From an uncultured Eggerthellaceae bacterium (GTDB taxonomy: Bacteria; Actinomycetota; Coriobacteriia; Coriobacteriales; Eggerthellaceae), in assembly GCA_910588205.1 (NCBI GenBank), contig CAJUQK010000033.1, positions 1 through 19,049 on the forward strand: DNA of 19,049 nucleotides, written 5' to 3'. The position numbers and the translations under genes are program-made. Positions 15,160 to 19,049 of this stretch are shown here, one piece after another (position 1 is the first letter of the stretch; each line of letters begins with the position of its first letter). The notes below the pieces were generated by a model that was given only the letters and a program-made list of their open reading frames with translations, searched no databases and had not been told where the DNA came from.

Positions 15160-15789
15160 CTAATCCTGCGTCTTGGTCATGCGAACACGCACGACTCCGT
15201 TCTTGGAGCCCGGCACCGCACCCTTCAACAGGATGAGGTTCTGCTCCTCGTCGATGCGAACGACCTCCAGGTTCTTGACCGTGACGGTGTCACAGCCCAT
15301 GTGGCCGGGAAGGCGCACGCCCTTGAACACGCGGGAGGGCGTAGCGCACTGACCCACAGAACCAGGAGCGCGGTGGAAGTGGGCACCGTGGCCGCCCGGG
15401 CCGCCCCGGAAGCCGTAGCGCTTCATGACACCGGCAAAGCCCTTGCCCTTGGAAGTGCCTGTAACGTCGACCTTCTTAACCTCAGCGAAAGCGGCGACGG
15501 TCTGCTCGTCCCCCACCTTGTGCTCAGAGGCGTCCTCCACGCGAACCTCGCGCAGATGCTTCTTCGGCTCGATGCCCGCCTTGCTGAAGTGACCCTGCAT
15601 GGGCTTGTTCACACGACGCGGCTTCACATAGCCGAAACCCATCTGTACAGCATCGTAACCGTCAGACTCCTTGGTCTTGACCTGGCAGACGACGTTCGGC
15701 TCTGCCTGGATGACGGTGACCGGCACGATGACGTCTCCGTCCCAGACCTGGGTCATGCCGATCTTCTTCCCATATATCGCGTTGATCAT
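15160..15789 (-). CDS. rplC: 50S ribosomal protein L3
   Basis: L3 helps initiate 50S assembly and extends a loop towards the peptidyl-transferase centre. The 209-residue product starts MINAIYGKKIGMTQVWD, the typical opening, and contains GTSKGKGFAGVMKRYGF and RAPGSVGQCATPSRVFKG, the family signature region. I chose the ATG at 15787-15789, with AGGAGGGG seven bases upstream; a longer frame overlaps rpsJ and adds 24 non-homologous residues. Spacing to rpsJ is 13 bases. Confidence 0.98.
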   Translation of the reverse strand: MINAIYGKKIGMTQVWDGDVIVPVTVIQAEPNVVCQVKTKESDGYDAVQMGFGYVKPRRVNKPMQGHFSKAGIEPKKHLREVRVEDASEHKVGDEQTVAAFAEVKKVDVTGTSKGKGFAGVMKRYGFRGGPGGHGAHFHRAPGSVGQCATPSRVFKGVRLPGHMGCDTVTVKNLEVVRIDEEQNLILLKGAVPGSKNGVVRVRMTKTQD

Positions 15790-15802
15790 CTTGCGTCCCC
15801 TC

Positions 15803-16111
15803 CTACAGCTTGATCTCGATGTCGACACCGGCCGGAAGGTCAAGGCGCATGAGCGAGTCAACGGTATTGGGTGTTGGCTCGATGATGTCGATCAGGCGCT
15901 TATGGGTGCGCATCTCGAACTGCTCGCGCGAATCCTTATCCACATGCGGGGAACGGATGACGCAGTACATATTGCGCTCCGTCGGCAGCGGGATGGGGCC
16001 GGAGATCTTCGCCCCGGTCTTCTGGGCGGTATCAACGATGAGCTTCGTGGACTGATCCACGATCTCATGGTCATAGCCCTTGAGGCGAATGCGTATCTTC
16101 TGATTTGCCAC
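15803..16111 (-). CDS. rpsJ: 30S ribosomal protein S10
   Basis: S10 is part of the 30S head and also acts as NusE in antitermination. The 102-residue product starts at GTG (16109-16111) and reads MANQKIRIRLKGYDHE, the usual S10 beginning; GAGG lies eight bases upstream. A TTG eight codons further upstream has no such support. The signature GPIPLPTERNMYCVIRSPHV is present near 45-64, and the C terminus LDLPAGVDIEIKL is intact. The gene starts 30 bases after fusA, with no tuf gene in between and no terminator seen, so it belongs to the str unit. Confidence 0.97.
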   Translation of the reverse strand: MANQKIRIRLKGYDHEIVDQSTKLIVDTAQKTGAKISGPIPLPTERNMYCVIRSPHVDKDSREQFEMRTHKRLIDIIEPTPNTVDSLMRLDLPAGVDIEIKL

Positions 16112-16141
16112 TTGCTTTACCTCGACTCTCTTCAAGCTTCT

Positions 16142-18259
16142 CTAGGCGTTCCCGCCGGCTTTGCTGACGATCTCGGTTGCCACGCTCTTGGGCACCGGTT
16201 CATAGGAATCGAACTGCATGGTGTAGGTTGCCCGACCCTGGGTTCCGCTGCGCAGATCCGTTGCGTAGCCGAACATCTGAGAGAGCGGCACCTTGGCGGA
16301 GATAGCCACGGCATTGCCGCGCTGCTCCTGACCTTGGATGATGCCGCGGCGGGAGGGGATATCGCCCATGACGAAGCCGGTGTATTCCTCCGGCGTCTCC
16401 ACTTCCACAGCCATGACCGGCTCTAGGATGACCGGATCGGACTTCTTGAGAGCGTCCTTGATAGCCATGGAACCTGCCACCTTGAACGCAGCTTCGGAAG
16501 AGTCGACCTCGTGGAAGCTTCCGTCGATGAGCTCGACTTTGATGTCTTCTACCGGATACCCTGCCAACACGCCGGAGTTCAGAGCCTCCTTGATGCCCTT
16601 GTCCACTGCCGGGATGAATTCCTTGGGGATCACGCCGCCGACGATCTTGTTCTCGAATTCGTAGCCGCTGCCCGCCTCCTGAGGATACATGTTGATGATG
16701 GCATGACCGTACTGACCATGACCACCAGACTGGCGGACGAACTTGCCTTCGGCGTTCAGGACCTCATGGCCCGGACGCTCACGGTAAGCAACCTGAGGCT
16801 TGCCCACGTTGGCCTCTACCTTGAACTCCCTCAGCAGACGGTCAACGATGATCTCAAGGTGAAGCTCACCCATGCCAGCGATGATGGTCTGACCGGTCTC
16901 ATGGTTGGTGGACACGCGGAAGGTGGGATCCTCCTCGGCCAGCTTCTGCAGAGCGATGGCCATCTTATCCTGCTCAGCCTTGGTCTTCGGCTCAACCGCG
17001 ATGTCGATCACGGGATCAGCGAATTCCATGGATTCCAGGATGATGGGATGGTTCTCGTCGCAGAGGGTATCACCGGTGGAGGTATCCTTCAGACCGACCA
17101 CGGCCACGATATCACCCGCGGAGCAGTTCTCCACGTCGATCTGCTGGTTCGCATGCATCTGAAGCATGCGACCGATGCGCTCTTTCTTGTCCTTGACGGC
17201 ATTCAGGACATAGCTGCCCTTGTCCAGGTTCCCGGAGTAGCAGCGCAGGTAGGTGAGCTTGCCCACGTACGGGTCGGTCATGATCTTGAAGGCTAGGCTG
17301 GAGAAGGGGGCCTTCGGATCAGCCGGACGCTCCTCTTCGGCATCCGTCTTGGGATTGATGCCCTTGATAGCCGGGATATCCACCGGAGAAGGCAGATAAT
17401 CCACTACAGCGTCCAGCATCTCCTGAACACCCTTGTTCTTGTAGGCGCTGCCCACGAAGACGGGATTCAGCTTACAAGCGATGACACCCTTGCGGATGGC
17501 CTCCTTGAACTCCTCTACGGAGACCTCTTCCTCCATGAGGACCTTCTCCATGAGGTCATCATCGCAGTCCGCTGCAGCCTCCAGTAGCTCCTGGCGATAC
17601 ATCTGCGCATCCTCTAGGAACTCGGCTGGGATCTCATCCATTGGCTCAGGATAGGTCATGCCCTTGTCATCGGCCTTGAAGTCCCAAGCGGTCATGGTCA
17701 CCAGGTCGACCACGCCCCAGAACTGATCCTCAGCACCCATGGGGATCTGAGCGGCGAAAGCCGGCGCATCAAGACGGTCACGCATGGTCTGGATGGCATG
17801 GAAGAAGTCTGCGCCCACACGGTCGTACTTGTTGATGAAAGCGATGCGAGGCACGCCATAGCGCTCAGCCTGACGCCAAACGGTCTCAGACTGGGGCTGT
17901 ACGCCAGCAACAGCATCGAAGACGGCGACGGTGCCGTCCAGAACGCGAAGGGAGCGCTCCACCTCGGCCGTGAAATCAACGTGACCGGGGGTGTCGATGA
18001 TCTGGAAGCGGTACTCCCTGCCGCTCTCTTCGCCGCGGGGGTACTTCCAGAAGCAGGTGGTAGCAGCAGAGGTGATGGTCACGCCGCGCTCTTGCTCTTG
18101 GACCATCCAGTCCATGGTGGCAGCGCCATCGTGCACCTCGCCGATCTTGTGGGTCTTGCCCGTGTAGTAGAGGATACGCTCGGTCGTGGTGGTCTTGCCC
18201 GCATCGATGTGGGCCATGATCCCGAAGTTGCGCGTATCGTTGAGTGATAGTTTTGCCAT
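16142..18259 (-). CDS. fusA: translation elongation factor G
   Basis: EF-G is the GTPase that drives ribosomal translocation and, with RRF, recycling. The 705-residue product has G1 AHIDAGKT (16-23), the switch I RGVTIT motif (58-63), G3 DTPGH (89-93) and G4 NKYD (143-146), followed by domains II to V; FGYATDLRSGTQGRA near the C terminus is characteristic of domain V. All GTPase motifs are present. In G4 the usual methionine of NKMD is a tyrosine. The start has AGGT seven bases upstream. It follows rpsG by 11 bases and precedes rpsJ by 30 bases. Confidence 0.98.
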   Translation of the reverse strand: MAKLSLNDTRNFGIMAHIDAGKTTTTERILYYTGKTHKIGEVHDGAATMDWMVQEQERGVTITSAATTCFWKYPRGEESGREYRFQIIDTPGHVDFTAEVERSLRVLDGTVAVFDAVAGVQPQSETVWRQAERYGVPRIAFINKYDRVGADFFHAIQTMRDRLDAPAFAAQIPMGAEDQFWGVVDLVTMTAWDFKADDKGMTYPEPMDEIPAEFLEDAQMYRQELLEAAADCDDDLMEKVLMEEEVSVEEFKEAIRKGVIACKLNPVFVGSAYKNKGVQEMLDAVVDYLPSPVDIPAIKGINPKTDAEEERPADPKAPFSSLAFKIMTDPYVGKLTYLRCYSGNLDKGSYVLNAVKDKKERIGRMLQMHANQQIDVENCSAGDIVAVVGLKDTSTGDTLCDENHPIILESMEFADPVIDIAVEPKTKAEQDKMAIALQKLAEEDPTFRVSTNHETGQTIIAGMGELHLEIIVDRLLREFKVEANVGKPQVAYRERPGHEVLNAEGKFVRQSGGHGQYGHAIINMYPQEAGSGYEFENKIVGGVIPKEFIPAVDKGIKEALNSGVLAGYPVEDIKVELIDGSFHEVDSSEAAFKVAGSMAIKDALKKSDPVILEPVMAVEVETPEEYTGFVMGDIPSRRGIIQGQEQRGNAVAISAKVPLSQMFGYATDLRSGTQGRATYTMQFDSYEPVPKSVATEIVSKAGGNA

Positions 18260-18270
18260 GGCTCTGACCT

Positions 18271-18741
18271 CTAGAAGCGATAGTGGCTGAAGGCGCGGTT
18301 CGCCTCGGCCATCTTGTACATATCCTCGCGCTTCTTCACGGCAGCCCCCGTGTTCTGGGAGGCATCCATGATCTCATTCGCCAGGCGCTCTGCCATGGTG
18401 TGCTCACGACGAGCGCGAGAGTAATCCACGATCCAGCGGATGGCGAGCGTAGTAGCGCGACGGGAGTTGACTTCCATGGGCACCTGATAGGTGGCGCCGC
18501 CCACGCGCTTGGGCTTGCACTCGAGGGTGGGACGGACGTTGTCCATGGCCTTCTTGAAGACAGACAGCGGATCTTCGCCGGTCTTCTCTTCCACGATGTC
18601 GAACGCGGTGTAGACGATACGCTCGGCAAGGGATTTCTTGCCATCCAGCATGATCTTGTTGGTGAGCTGGGTGACAAGGCGGTTGTTGTACTTCGCGTCA
18701 GGCTGGATGAGCCTGCGCTGTGCTGCTGCACGACGTGGCAT
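18271..18741 (-). CDS. rpsG: 30S ribosomal protein S7
   Basis: S7 nucleates assembly of the 30S head and contacts the E-site tRNA; in E. coli it represses the str operon by binding the rpsL-rpsG spacer. The 156-residue product has normal length and the family motifs MPRRAAAQRR, the VNKLMLDGKKS-type stretch (here TNKIMLDGKKSLAE), and the central VGGATYQVPMEV region. The AAGGAG site lies eight bases before the ATG. It is preceded by a 104-base spacer after rpsL, the largest gap inside this block. Confidence 0.98.
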   Translation of the reverse strand: MPRRAAAQRRLIQPDAKYNNRLVTQLTNKIMLDGKKSLAERIVYTAFDIVEEKTGEDPLSVFKKAMDNVRPTLECKPKRVGGATYQVPMEVNSRRATTLAIRWIVDYSRARREHTMAERLANEIMDASQNTGAAVKKREDMYKMAEANRAFSHYRF

Positions 18742-18845
18742 AGATAATGCTCCTTCTTCTCTGCGTGCTTCTGGCTGGGTACCTCACGCCCAAGGCATCC
18801 CGGTCATTAGGCTTGACCTCCAAGCCCGCACGGCTTAACGAATGG
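18742..18845 (-). promoter_or_regulatory. rpsL-rpsG spacer with alternative stems, possible S7 control site
   Basis: In order of transcription, the spacer holds AAGCC (18832-18836), GGCTT (18822-18826) and AAGCC again (18810-18814). The middle block can pair with either flank, giving two mutually exclusive small hairpins. In E. coli S7 binds the comparable spacer to control translation of S7 and EF-G. Whether S7 binds here is not known. The stems have only five base pairs, so chance is possible. No promoter or T-tract terminator was seen. Confidence 0.35.
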
Positions 18846-19049
18846 TTACTTCGGGCGCTTTGCTCCATAACGGCTGCGGGCCTGCATGCGGTTGTCCACC
18901 GATGCGCAGTCCAGCGTGCCGCGGATGACCTTATAGCGAACACCAGGCAAGTCCTTCACACGACCGCCGCGGATGAGCACCATGGAGTGCTCCTGCAGGT
19001 TGTGGCCGATGCCCGGGATGTAAGCCGTGACCTCCATGCCGTTGACCAG
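18846..19049 (-). CDS. rpsL: 30S ribosomal protein S12, C-terminal fragment (runs off right edge)
   Basis: The last 67 residues of S12, a decoding-centre protein. The segment reads NGMEVTAYIPGIGHNLQEH, then GGRVKDLPGVRY, in which the Asp after Lys is the residue methylthiolated by RimO in many bacteria, and Lys in VKD corresponds to a known streptomycin-related position; both are of the usual type. The tail ends ARSRYGAKRPK. The N-terminal part, including the other streptomycin-related lysine, lies outside the window. Confidence 0.97.
   Translation of the reverse strand: MVNGMEVTAYIPGIGHNLQEHSMVLIRGGRVKDLPGVRYKVIRGTLDCASVDNRMQARSRYGAKRPK

Noticed and set aside
16112..16135. Upstream TTG start for rpsJ
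   Set aside because: The GTG at 16111 gives the family N terminus and has GAGG eight bases upstream.
1..19049. CRISPR arrays, tRNA or rRNA genes
   Set aside because: No regularly spaced repeats, no cloverleaf-like segments and no rRNA-like sequence were noticed by eye in any gap.

Overview
The window is a chromosomal segment carrying the bacterial str and S10 ribosomal protein gene clusters on the minus strand, read from right to left. The order is rpsL (partial), rpsG, fusA, rpsJ, rplC, rplD, rplW, then about 11 kb of unrelated genes, then rplB, rpsS, rplV, rpsC, rplP, rpmC, rpsQ and rplN (partial). Moderately high GC, strong Shine-Dalgarno sequences, frequent GTG starts and the protein sequences suggest a high-GC Gram-positive. 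The direct fusA-rpsJ junction without tuf and the general protein style make me favour an actinobacterium of the class Coriobacteriia. That placement is an inference from memory of gene order, not a proven assignment.

Right part (14224-19049): the end of S12, then S7, EF-G, S10, L3, L4 and L23, tightly packed (one-base overlap to 30-base gaps, except a 104-base rpsL-rpsG spacer). This block ends with a textbook intrinsic terminator 26 bases after rplW (14171-14198), oriented for the minus strand.

Middle part (3196-14170): an interruption of the usually continuous rplW-rplB pair. A diacylglycerol/lipid kinase-family gene (dagK-like) on the plus strand converges on rplW. Divergent from it, all on the minus strand, come an ABC transporter ATPase, a 1100-residue FtsX-type permease with a long extracytoplasmic coiled coil, a DHA2-type MFS exporter, a winged-helix MarR-like protein with a Cys/His-rich tail, a divergent trigger factor, and a YgiQ-type radical SAM protein. 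There is no integrase, transposase or recognisable repeat at the borders, so this looks like a rearrangement rather than a fresh mobile element.

Left part (1-3195): L2, S19, L22, S3, L16, L29, S17 and the start of L14 in canonical order and spacing. Because the upstream half ends in a terminator, this half must have its own promoter or be read from the tig-ygiQ unit. A candidate extended -10 and a stable hairpin lie in the 200-base rplB leader.

Working view: one ancestral ribosomal operon has been cut into two transcription units around accessory genes. These include a folding factor (trigger factor-like) and envelope/export functions. The metal-binding-looking regulator beside the MFS exporter is the most likely local regulatory circuit.
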